This document shows, piece by piece, positions 7,218-15,162 of a stretch of 64,000 nt of DNA (its first letter is position 1; every line of letters begins with the position of its first letter). The stretch covers positions 1 to 64,000 of the forward strand of contig CAIYWI010000060.1 in NCBI GenBank assembly GCA_903929885.1. Direction: 5' to 3'. The DNA is from an uncultured Phycisphaerales bacterium. GTDB taxonomy: Bacteria; Planctomycetota; Phycisphaerae; Phycisphaerales; UBA1924. The notes under the pieces were generated by a model, which had not been told where the DNA came from, ran no database searches, and saw nothing but the letters and a program-made list of their open reading frames with translations. The position numbers and the translations under genes were made by a program.

Positions 7218-10085
7218 ATGAGACTTCCGTGCTTCACTGGCATCTCGCTGGCGGGGTGGTCGCTGCTGCTTGCGGCGGCGGTCTCCGGCGTGGCGACGGG
7301 CCAAGAGGCGGCGTCGCCCGAGGATCAGGGCATCAAGCGCCCGGCGGCGGCGGGGCGATTGGTGGCGTCGTTCGACTTCGAGGAGCACGAGACCAATCCC
7401 GGCGAGGTGCCCCGACACTGGTACCGGGCGAGGGATACGCACATGGGCATCGCGCGAGAGCGGTTCCCGGAGTGGAACGCGGCTCGCCTGTCGTATCGCT
7501 CGGAGGGCGGCATCTCGCGTCACGGCGAGGGGAGCGTGGAGTTGCCCACGCGTGGCGGAAGCACGAGCATGATGCTCAGTCCCGGCGTGGTGCCGGTGTT
7601 CGAGGACGCCGATTACGTGGTGAGCGGGGACGTGATGACGCGCGGGCTGACGAACGCGGCGGCGTTCATGGTGGCGCGACTGCTGGACCAATCGGGCAAG
7701 CCGGTGTCGGGGGGCGAGTTCCGGTCGCCGCCGATGCGATCGGAGAACGAGTGGTCGACGCTGTCGGTGCGGGTTCCGGGCGGCGTGGCGGGGGCGGCGT
7801 ACATGCAGTTGGAACTGCTGGTGCTGCAGGCGCAGGACTATTCGCAGCCGGCGCTGGGACCGCACCAGATCTGGCCCGAGGATCTCGCGGGCTCGGCGTT
7901 CTTCGACAATCTCGAAGTGAGCCAGCCGCCGCGGGTGGAACTGAGCACCTCGTCGCCATCGAACATCCTGCTGGCACGCGACGTGCCGATGATCTACACG
8001 AGGGTCCGCGACCTGACGGGCGAGGACCTGATGGCGGAGTTGCGACTGTTCAGCGCGGACGGAACGCTGCTCGACCGGCACTCGCTGCCGGTGAGTTCGG
8101 GCCTGATCGACGCGGCATGGCACCCCAAGGTGCCGGGCTACGGCTGGTACCGGTGCGTGATGGACGTGATGTCCGGAACGCAGCGGGTGGGCGGGTCGTC
8201 CGTGGACTTCGTCTGGATCATGCGGACGCCGATGGAGCGTCTGAACTCGCAAACGGAAGAGGACCCGGTTCGAGCCGCGATCGAGTCGGACTTGTCGGCC
8301 TTCGGGCTCGCGCTGCACGACGGGAGCGACGACGCGGTGGGCCTGCTGCCGGACGCGATTTCGCGGCTGGGCGCGAGGCAGGCGGCGCTGCCGATCATGC
8401 ACGCGGCCCTGACGCCGCTCTCGCTGGCGCATCACGGCAAGGTGCTGACGCGGGCCATCGACCGACTGATGGCGGAGAGTTGCCACGTCACGATGATCCT
8501 CGGGCCGGTTCCGGAGCAGGTGGCCAACGCGCTGCACATCTCGACGCAGGACGCCTGGTCGTTCGTGCAGGCGGACCCGGCGGTGTGGATGCCGTACGCG
8601 GCGGCGATGCTCGACCGGTACGGCGAGCGGCTGGGCAGCTGGCAGGTGGGACGCTATACGGACGCCTTCGGCGTGGATGCGTCGCCGGAGTTGGTGACGG
8701 GTGGCCTGAAGCTGCGAAAGGAGCTCGCGACGCTGGTGTCGGGAGCCCGTGTGGTGTTGCCGGTGGCGATGGCGACGAGCCTGCTGCCCGGCCCGATGAC
8801 GACGGAAGTGGGCATGACGACGGTGGCGGACCCGACCGCGACGCCTGGCCAGATCCGCACCTTCATGCAGACGGTCGACGCGGGGACGGAACTCTCGCCT
8901 CCGGTGTCGCTGGTGCTGCCGGCGCTGCCGGTCGAGGAGTACGGCCGTCACATCGCGGCGGCTGAATGCGTCAAGCGGATCGTGACCTTCTGGGAGTCGT
9001 CGAGGGGGAGCGCGGGTCGCGGGGACAGAGTGCGGCTGGAGATCGAGCAGCCGTGGAGCGTCGATCGCGGGCGCGTCGCGAGAATTGCTCCGGCGATCGA
9101 GGCGGCGGCATGGGCCAACGCGGTCAATCGGCTCGCGGGCAGGCGCGTGGCCGGCAGCTTCCCGGTGTCGCCGGGCGTGACCTGCCTCATGCTGATTCCG
9201 GCGACGCCCGCGGCGGCGGCCCGCGGCGGCGCGCTGGTGCTCTGGAACGACTCGTGTCCGCCCGCGGACGCGGTGCTTCAATCGCCGCTGGGACAGGGCG
9301 ACATCCGGATCATCGACATGTTCGGCAACAGCCGTCCGGCGACCCATGTCCGCACCGAACTGGGGGGCGAGGAGGTTCGGGTGCAGGCGGCGTACGAGCC
9401 TGTGTTCATCGAGGGCATCGACATCGACCTGACTCGCTTCCTCGCGGGCCTCTCGCTGACGCCGACGCTGCTGGAATCCAACAACCAGCTCCACGAGATG
9501 GAGCTGATCGTCGCGAACCCCTGGTCGACCGGCATCACGGGCACGATCCGCCTGCTGCGTCCCGGCGGCAACGACTCGTCGAGCCGCTCGAGGGGATGGC
9601 GAGTCTCCCCCCGCACCTTCAACGTGTCGGTGGGCAGCGGGCAGACGGCTCGCATGCCCTTCGGCGTGTCGTTCAGTCCGGCGGAGGAGATGGGCGCGAA
9701 GGACTTCGTGATGGAGGTGAACATCGCCTCCGACAAGCCGTACAAGCGGTTCGAGGTGACCCGTCGCATCAACATCGGCCTGGCCGACCTGAGTCTCGAG
9801 TTGGCCACCTTCCTCCGCGGGGATTCGTCGCAGGACCTGATCATCGAGGCGACGGTCACCAACACGGGCGCCAAGAACCGGACGCTGGCGATGACCGCCT
9901 ACGCGCCGAACATGCCCCGCTCGAAGGCGAGCATCTCGAATCTCTCGCCGGGAACCCAGACCATCCGTCGCTTCACCTATCGCAACGCCGCCAAGGACAT
10001 CGCCGGCCAGCGCGTGGTGGTGACCGTGGGCGATCCGGGCAACGACTCGCAGCTCACGCGGTCGGTGCTCATCGAGCCGCACTGA
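7218..10085 (+). CDS. Large secreted protein, unknown function
   Basis: 955 residues from the ATG at 7218, which gives a clean signal peptide (MRLPCFTG, hydrophobic core, cleavage around VATGQEA). Residues about 40-250 look like a beta-sandwich of the carbohydrate-binding kind (FDFEEHETNPGEVPRHWY ... SAFFDNLEV). The middle (about 350-650) alternates helices and strands in a way that suggests a TIM-barrel with motifs such as LGSWQVGRYTDAFG. The end has a second beta domain with VTNTGAKNRTL, as in CARDB-type adhesive domains. No catalytic signature I can name. Extracellular or periplasmic location is clear; polysaccharide binding or hydrolysis is a guess. Its last 17 bases overlap the convergent methyltransferase gene. 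Confidence 0.65.
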   Translation: MRLPCFTGISLAGWSLLLAAAVSGVATGQEAASPEDQGIKRPAAAGRLVASFDFEEHETNPGEVPRHWYRARDTHMGIARERFPEWNAARLSYRSEGGISRHGEGSVELPTRGGSTSMMLSPGVVPVFEDADYVVSGDVMTRGLTNAAAFMVARLLDQSGKPVSGGEFRSPPMRSENEWSTLSVRVPGGVAGAAYMQLELLVLQAQDYSQPALGPHQIWPEDLAGSAFFDNLEVSQPPRVELSTSSPSNILLARDVPMIYTRVRDLTGEDLMAELRLFSADGTLLDRHSLPVSSGLIDAAWHPKVPGYGWYRCVMDVMSGTQRVGGSSVDFVWIMRTPMERLNSQTEEDPVRAAIESDLSAFGLALHDGSDDAVGLLPDAISRLGARQAALPIMHAALTPLSLAHHGKVLTRAIDRLMAESCHVTMILGPVPEQVANALHISTQDAWSFVQADPAVWMPYAAAMLDRYGERLGSWQVGRYTDAFGVDASPELVTGGLKLRKELATLVSGARVVLPVAMATSLLPGPMTTEVGMTTVADPTATPGQIRTFMQTVDAGTELSPPVSLVLPALPVEEYGRHIAAAECVKRIVTFWESSRGSAGRGDRVRLEIEQPWSVDRGRVARIAPAIEAAAWANAVNRLAGRRVAGSFPVSPGVTCLMLIPATPAAAARGGALVLWNDSCPPADAVLQSPLGQGDIRIIDMFGNSRPATHVRTELGGEEVRVQAAYEPVFIEGIDIDLTRFLAGLSLTPTLLESNNQLHEMELIVANPWSTGITGTIRLLRPGGNDSSSRSRGWRVSPRTFNVSVGSGQTARMPFGVSFSPAEEMGAKDFVMEVNIASDKPYKRFEVTRRINIGLADLSLELATFLRGDSSQDLIIEATVTNTGAKNRTLAMTAYAPNMPRSKASISNLSPGTQTIRRFTYRNAAKDIAGQRVVVTVGDPGNDSQLTRSVLIEPH

Positions 10086-10878
10086 GCGCGAAGACGAAGT
10101 AGCCGGGTTCCGCGGGTTCGCACTCGCGACGTCCGTCGCTCGCCACGCAACCGATGATGCGCATCCCCGCGCGAGCGGTGACGGCCCGCCACTGGGCGAG
10201 GTCGTACCCGCGGAGGACGTACGTCGAATCGAGGTGCATCGGCGGGCATCCTCGGCGCGTCACCGTCATGTGGCTCACGACCCGCTCGTTCCTGGCCCTT
10301 CCGCGGTCGCCGGGCGGGGGCAGGTACTGCACCACCTGCGACACCGACACCCCCCCACGACTTCCTCGCCAGACATCCTCCGTCTCCGACTCGAGTCCGT
10401 AGGCGCAGAGCGAGAGACCGACGAGGTAGACGCCACCGGGACGGAGCGCCGAGCGGACCTGGCGCAGATGGTCGACCATGGCCGCATCCGACGGCAGGTG
10501 ACGAATCGAGTTGATCAGGATGAACGCGACATCGAACGGCCGCATGCGTCGACCGGCGACGAACGTCCGCATGTCGGCGACGAAGAATCGGGCCAGTCGC
10601 CCGAGTCCGCGTTCTCTCGCCCTCGCGTTGGCGTAGCGGATCATGTCCGACGAGAGGTCGAACCCGGTGCACTCGTGGCCGCGAGCGGCCAGATCGATCA
10701 CGAATCGACCGCTGCCGCAGGCGGGTTCGAGCAGTCGCAGCGGTTCGCGACCGGGGACGAATCGGCGGGCGATGCGGAGCAGCGCGGCGACGTCATCTCG
10801 CGTGCCTGGCGCGTGCAGCACGTCGTAGACGAGCGGATCGGCGTAGAAGTCGGCGGTGCGGGAGACGAGGCTGCTCAC
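10069..10878 (-). CDS. Class I SAM-dependent methyltransferase
   Basis: 269 residues. The SAM-binding motif I is LLEPACGSGRF (residues 49-59), motif II acidic residue lies in CTGFDLSSDMI, and the motif IV region is FDVAFILINSIRHL. N-terminal ADFYADPLVYDVLHAP is common in small unassigned methyltransferases. The start is GTG at 10878 (VSSLVSRT), six bases downstream of a TACGCT hexamer. It lies 20 bases after the SecA-like gene on the same strand, and may be read through from it. Substrate unknown. Confidence 0.8.
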   Translation of the reverse strand: MSSLVSRTADFYADPLVYDVLHAPGTRDDVAALLRIARRFVPGREPLRLLEPACGSGRFVIDLAARGHECTGFDLSSDMIRYANARARERGLGRLARFFVADMRTFVAGRRMRPFDVAFILINSIRHLPSDAAMVDHLRQVRSALRPGGVYLVGLSLCAYGLESETEDVWRGSRGGVSVSQVVQYLPPPGDRGRARNERVVSHMTVTRRGCPPMHLDSTYVLRGYDLAQWRAVTARAGMRIIGCVASDGRRECEPAEPGYFVFALSAAR

Positions 10879-10884
10879 GCGACG

Positions 10885-10890
10885 AGCGTA
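10885..10890 (-). promoter_or_regulatory. -10 element of the methyltransferase gene (TACGCT)
   Basis: On the minus strand TACGCTCG ends 6 bases before the GTG start at 10878, implying a leaderless message. Confidence 0.4.
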
Positions 10891-10898
10891 GGAGCCGC

Positions 10899-12914
10899 TC
10901 AGCCCGTGCCGGGGAGGTACTTGTCGATCCAGTCGTCCTGGCGGAGCACACCGGCGCGATTGGAGTGGTCCCTGGCTTCCGATCGTCGCTGCGCGAGGCG
11001 GAAGAGCCGCGCGAGCAAGCCCGTGGCGACGAACTCGCCGGGGCCGGGGCGTTCCTTGAGGATTCGGGCGAGAACCTTGGCGTGCTTGGTCACCAGTTCA
11101 TCCTCGAGCGAGACGAAGACCTGCGACGACCCGGGGTCGCCCTGTCGTCCGGCGCGGCCGATGAACTGGCGGTCGATCCGCTTGGCGCCGTGCATCTCGG
11201 TGAGCAGGACGTGCAGGCCGCCGGCGCGGCGAGCGGCCGGATCGAGCTTGATGTCGGTGCCGCGACCGGCCATGTTGGTCGCGACGGTGATGGCGGCCGA
11301 GACCGATTCGGAAGCGCCTTGACCGGCTCGGGCGATGAGATCGGCCTCGTCCTTGTCGAAGTTGGCGTTGAGCACCTGATGGGGCAAGCCGCGAGCCTCG
11401 AGCAGGCGGCTGAGGAGTTCGGAGGCGGCGATGGATCTGGTGCCGGCGAGAATGGGGCGACCGTCCCTGTGGATGGACTCGATGGAGTCGACGATGGCCG
11501 CCCACTTGTCTCGCTGGGTGCGGAAGATCCGCATCGGCATGGTGTCGCGGACGACGGGGCGGTTGGGCGGGATGACGGTGACGGGGCGGCCGTAGACGGC
11601 TTCGATCTCGCCGGTGGCGTCGGCGGCGGTGCCGGTCATGCCGCAGAGGAACGGGTAGGTTCGAAAGTACCGCTGGAAGCTCAGGCGGGCGAGGGTTTCG
11701 CGATCGGCGGTGACATCGAGCCCTTCCTTGGCCTCGACGGCCTGGTGCAGGCCGTGCTCCCACGAGCGATCGGGGAGGAAGCGGCCGGTGTATTCGTCGA
11801 CGATGACGACCTTGCCTTCGACGATCTGATAGTGCTGTTGGTTGATGTAGCAGTGACGGGCGACGAGGGCCTGGCGGACGAGTTCCTCGCCGCGGCGTTG
11901 AGCTCGCCAGATGGCCGAGCCGCCCCGGCCGAGCAGGAGGGCGAAGGCGTGGCGGAGGCGATCGACGCCGCGGCGACGAAGGTCGCAGCGGCGGAGGACG
12001 AGGTCGATGACGTAATCGGGGCCCTCGTCGAGTTGGGCGGCCAGTTGCGCGGCTTCCCTGTAGACGCCCGCCATGTCGTCCTCGCGACGCGAGCGGGCGA
12101 TGATGAGGGGCACGACTCCCTCGTCGATGAGGACGGCGTCGGCCTCGTCGACCATGGCGGCCTGCAGGCCGGGCACCATGGGGCCGCGTTCGCCGTCGGC
12201 GCCGGTGGCGGCGAAGAGGCCGCGGGCGGTCCAGGGGGTGGTGTGGCGTCCCATGCGGATCTGATCGCGCAGGTAGTCGGCCACGATCTGCTTGGGCGTG
12301 CAGTAGACGATGTGACGGGAGTAGAGCTCGAATCGCTCGGCCTGCTCGGTCTCCTGCACCACTGCGCCGACGCTGCAGCGGCAGCGGTTGAAGATCTCGC
12401 GACGACCCAGCGCGTCGCGGCTCGCCAGATAGTCGTTGACGGTCAGGACGTGGAGGTGGCGGCGGCGCCAGGCGATGAGCGGCGCGGCGATGGAACCGGT
12501 GAGGGTCTTGCCCTCGCCGGTGAGCATCTCGACGACACGACCGTGATAGAGCCCCAGCGCGCCGGCAAGCTGGACCAGATAGGCCTCCTCGCCGGTGATG
12601 CGGCGCGCGACCTCGCGGGTGGCGGCCAGCGCCCTGCAGACGGTGTCGCGTTGCTCGCGGCCTCGGAGGAAGTCCTCTCGCACGCGGGTGACGGTGTCGT
12701 CGAGTGCGGCCTCCGACATGCCCCGGAACTCGGCCGCCAGCAGATCGGTGTCTTTGGCCTGGTCGAGCAGGCGGGGCAGCGCGTGGGCGCGATGGCCGAG
12801 GAAGGTGCGGGCGCGAGACGCGACCATGTCGAGCCCCTTGGGCAGCTCGGGGCGGAGTCGCCTGCTCCTGAGCGACTCGTAGAGGGAGGTGTATTGGGTG
12901 ACCACCTGCGACAT
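10899..12914 (-). CDS. Shortened SecA paralog (preprotein-translocase motor)
   Basis: 671 residues against about 900 for housekeeping SecA. Both nucleotide-binding folds are intact: Walker A LTGEGKT (131-137), VNDYLASRDA (159-168), DEAD (256-259), GRFLPDRSWEHGLHQAVEAK (377-396), GMTGTA (425-430), TNMAGRGTDI (546-555) and the arginine-finger motif GRAGRQGDPGSS (586-597). The preprotein-crosslinking domain is present between. The protein stops shortly after AQRRSEARDH, the point where the long scaffold helix starts in SecA, so the helical wing, the two-helix finger and the zinc/SecB-binding tail are missing. It is the last gene of a unit with three HlyD-type proteins, 27 bases after the protease gene, so a dedicated motor for that system is likely. 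Not the general SecA. Confidence 0.85.
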   Translation of the reverse strand: MSQVVTQYTSLYESLRSRRLRPELPKGLDMVASRARTFLGHRAHALPRLLDQAKDTDLLAAEFRGMSEAALDDTVTRVREDFLRGREQRDTVCRALAATREVARRITGEEAYLVQLAGALGLYHGRVVEMLTGEGKTLTGSIAAPLIAWRRRHLHVLTVNDYLASRDALGRREIFNRCRCSVGAVVQETEQAERFELYSRHIVYCTPKQIVADYLRDQIRMGRHTTPWTARGLFAATGADGERGPMVPGLQAAMVDEADAVLIDEGVVPLIIARSRREDDMAGVYREAAQLAAQLDEGPDYVIDLVLRRCDLRRRGVDRLRHAFALLLGRGGSAIWRAQRRGEELVRQALVARHCYINQQHYQIVEGKVVIVDEYTGRFLPDRSWEHGLHQAVEAKEGLDVTADRETLARLSFQRYFRTYPFLCGMTGTAADATGEIEAVYGRPVTVIPPNRPVVRDTMPMRIFRTQRDKWAAIVDSIESIHRDGRPILAGTRSIAASELLSRLLEARGLPHQVLNANFDKDEADLIARAGQGASESVSAAITVATNMAGRGTDIKLDPAARRAGGLHVLLTEMHGAKRIDRQFIGRAGRQGDPGSSQVFVSLEDELVTKHAKVLARILKERPGPGEFVATGLLARLFRLAQRRSEARDHSNRAGVLRQDDWIDKYLPGTG

Positions 12915-12941
12915 GGCGTGAACCGGCGTGAGTCGATCGAG

Positions 12942-15128
12942 TTACAGGCGAGCGCGTCCCTGGAGCGTCTTGCGGAGGGCGTCGAGCCATTGCACGAGCC
13001 ACGGCCGATCGGGGAGCGTGAAGCGGAGGTAGACGCGTTCGCCTGGCATCGCGCCGGCGCCCGAGGCCGAGGCGAAGGCGGGTCCGCGGGACTGGTCGAT
13101 GGCCTGGAAGTAGGCCTTGAGCACGGGGTTCTTGGCCATGACGCCGGACTGGTCGCCCGGAGAGGTCTCGAAGCTGCCGCCGCCGGCGAAACCGAGGGCG
13201 GGGTGAGGGAGTTCCCGGTCGCCGGCGCCGCTGGTGCGTTCGAAGCGGGCCGGGATGACGGTGGCGGGGTCGGCGGCACGACGGATCTCGACGGAGTATC
13301 CCGCCGGATCGAGGTCGTAGATCCACGCCTCCTGCTGCGTGAGAGTGGCGACCGCGCGGAGGCGTTCGGGCTCGACGACGGCGCAGGCGGGCTCGCCCTC
13401 GCGGACGAACCGCCCGATGAACGACTTGAGATCGGGACCGACGACGACGCCGTCGCGCGGAGCGACCACCACGAGTCGTTCGCGCTTTTCGAGCAGGTGG
13501 TCGAGCTGCTCCTGCATCGTCTGGACGAACTTCGCGGCGACCTGGGCGGCGGCCTCGCTCGAGAGGCGCGCCTCTCGCTCCCTGGCGGCGGCCTCGCTGA
13601 TCTGGGCCGAGAGCGTGCCGATCTGCGCCTCGAGTTGATCGCTCTCGCAGGTGAGGATGGGCTCCCCCGCCTTCACGCGTTGGCCGGGCTCGACGTGGAC
13701 GGATTGCACGAAGGCGTTGACGCGGAAGTAGACGCCGGCCTGTCCCTCGCTCTCGATGACGCCCACCGCGCGACGGTGGTCGGGCATGGGGACCGCGCCC
13801 ACGAGCAGGGCGGCGGCGGCGACGAGCACGAGACTGGTGAGGATCGCCCGGCCGCGGATGTTGGCGAGCTTGGCGTCGGTGGCGAGCCAGTGCACGAACT
13901 GCCCGATGGGAAGGATGAACCACATGGCGGCCGTCCACGCGGCGAGGAAGACGCCGATGGCAAAGAGCTCGCCGACGAGGTACAGGGTGATCGACACGAA
14001 GAGGACGATGCGATAGATGCCCGAGCCGATGCCGTACCAGAGCAGATGGAGCGCCTCGCCGGGATCGGAGGTCGGGGGCGTGGCCTCGCGAACGCGGTAC
14101 ACGTGACGCTGCATCAGGAACTTGAGCATCCCGAAGGAGCGTTGCTGGAGGTTGGGGATCTCGAGCAGGTCGCTGAGGATGTAGTATCCGTCGAACCGCA
14201 TCAGCGGGTTGGCGTTGAAGAGGACGGTCGAGACGCTGGCGGTGAGCATCGCGTTGTACGACACCTGGTGCAGGAGGTCGCCGGGACCGGTGTTGAGCCA
14301 GACGAAGGCCGCCAGCGAGGCCGCGGCGAGCTCGAAGATCATCCCGCCGGCCCCCACCGCCATGCGTCGCCACTTGCTCTCGAAGGTCCAGGCGGCGGAG
14401 GCGTCGACAAAGGGGGCGGGCACGAGGACGAGCATCATCGCGCCGAACTCGGGCACCTGGCCCCCGAACCGCTTGCAGATGACGCCGTGCCCGAGCTCGT
14501 GCCAGAGCTTGAGGACGACGAAGACGACCATGATGAGCGGCCAGTTGGAAGGAGCGACGGCGGCGTCGAAGCCGCCCTTGAGCTCCTCCATGTGCGGAAG
14601 CACGGCCACGAGGCCCGCGACGACCCACAGGCACCAGAGCACGAAGCCGACGCGACCGAGCAGGGGGCGCATCACGGGCTCGATCCACGCGAGGATGTGA
14701 TCGGGGTTGAACAACCGGACCTTGAAGTACATCAGGCCGATGGCCTGCTGCACGGCCTTGCGGCGGAGTCGCTCGCGTCCCCTGCCCAGCAACTGCTCGG
14801 TCTCCGGCGTCGAGTCGCCGGCCATGAGGTTGCCCGAGTGCAACTGCGAGAGGAGCTGGATCACCTCGTTCTGCGTCAGGGCGTCGTCGCCGTGCCGCGC
14901 GAGACCGGCCTGCCAGATCTCCTCGATGGTGCGCTTGCCGTCGAAGAGACCGACGAACTCGTGACCGACGGGGCTGAGGCGGAAGTACGAGTTGGAGGAG
15001 GGATCGTGGACGACGTGCCAGCGGCGGCCCCGGTGGAACTGCCTGGTGATCTGGACGTGCGGGCGCAGTCGCGGCTTCATCGCCCGCACGCGGTGCCAGA
15101 AGGGGGAGAATGTCGATCGTTCGGACAT
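12942..15128 (-). CDS. PqqD-like domain + site-2 protease (M50) + HlyD fusion
   Basis: 728 residues from the ATG at 15128. Residues about 25-103 (RWHVVHDPSSNSYFRLSPVG ... LLSQLHSGNLM) match the PqqD winged-helix peptide-binding domain. A multi-pass membrane M50 protease follows, with zinc motif HELGH (210-214) and the second metal motif NPLMRFDGYY (307-316, Asp313). After the last membrane segments comes an HlyD-like periplasmic arm: a first half-lipoyl segment (FVQSVHVEPGQRVKAGEPIL), a coiled-coil hairpin (about 500-570) and a second half (VVAPRDGVVVGPDL). The frame extends 18 codons further upstream without similarity. Predicted to sit in the inner membrane, bind a peptide or protein substrate with the PqqD domain, and cut or gate it. 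34 bases after the GAF-HlyD gene. Confidence 0.8.
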   Translation of the reverse strand: MSERSTFSPFWHRVRAMKPRLRPHVQITRQFHRGRRWHVVHDPSSNSYFRLSPVGHEFVGLFDGKRTIEEIWQAGLARHGDDALTQNEVIQLLSQLHSGNLMAGDSTPETEQLLGRGRERLRRKAVQQAIGLMYFKVRLFNPDHILAWIEPVMRPLLGRVGFVLWCLWVVAGLVAVLPHMEELKGGFDAAVAPSNWPLIMVVFVVLKLWHELGHGVICKRFGGQVPEFGAMMLVLVPAPFVDASAAWTFESKWRRMAVGAGGMIFELAAASLAAFVWLNTGPGDLLHQVSYNAMLTASVSTVLFNANPLMRFDGYYILSDLLEIPNLQQRSFGMLKFLMQRHVYRVREATPPTSDPGEALHLLWYGIGSGIYRIVLFVSITLYLVGELFAIGVFLAAWTAAMWFILPIGQFVHWLATDAKLANIRGRAILTSLVLVAAAALLVGAVPMPDHRRAVGVIESEGQAGVYFRVNAFVQSVHVEPGQRVKAGEPILTCESDQLEAQIGTLSAQISEAAAREREARLSSEAAAQVAAKFVQTMQEQLDHLLEKRERLVVVAPRDGVVVGPDLKSFIGRFVREGEPACAVVEPERLRAVATLTQQEAWIYDLDPAGYSVEIRRAADPATVIPARFERTSGAGDRELPHPALGFAGGGSFETSPGDQSGVMAKNPVLKAYFQAIDQSRGPAFASASGAGAMPGERVYLRFTLPDRPWLVQWLDALRKTLQGRARL

Positions 15129-15162
15129 CGTCGTGGGTTTCCCGGGGCGTCGCTGCGATCGC

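Noticed and set aside
7077..10082. A 3-kb minus-strand open frame opposite the large secreted protein
   Set aside because: Arg/His-rich translation without motifs; the plus-strand frame has a signal peptide and domain structure.
10720..10740. A GGTTCGAGCAG stretch resembling a tRNA T-arm
   Set aside because: No acceptor or anticodon arm can be built around it and it lies inside the methyltransferase coding sequence.
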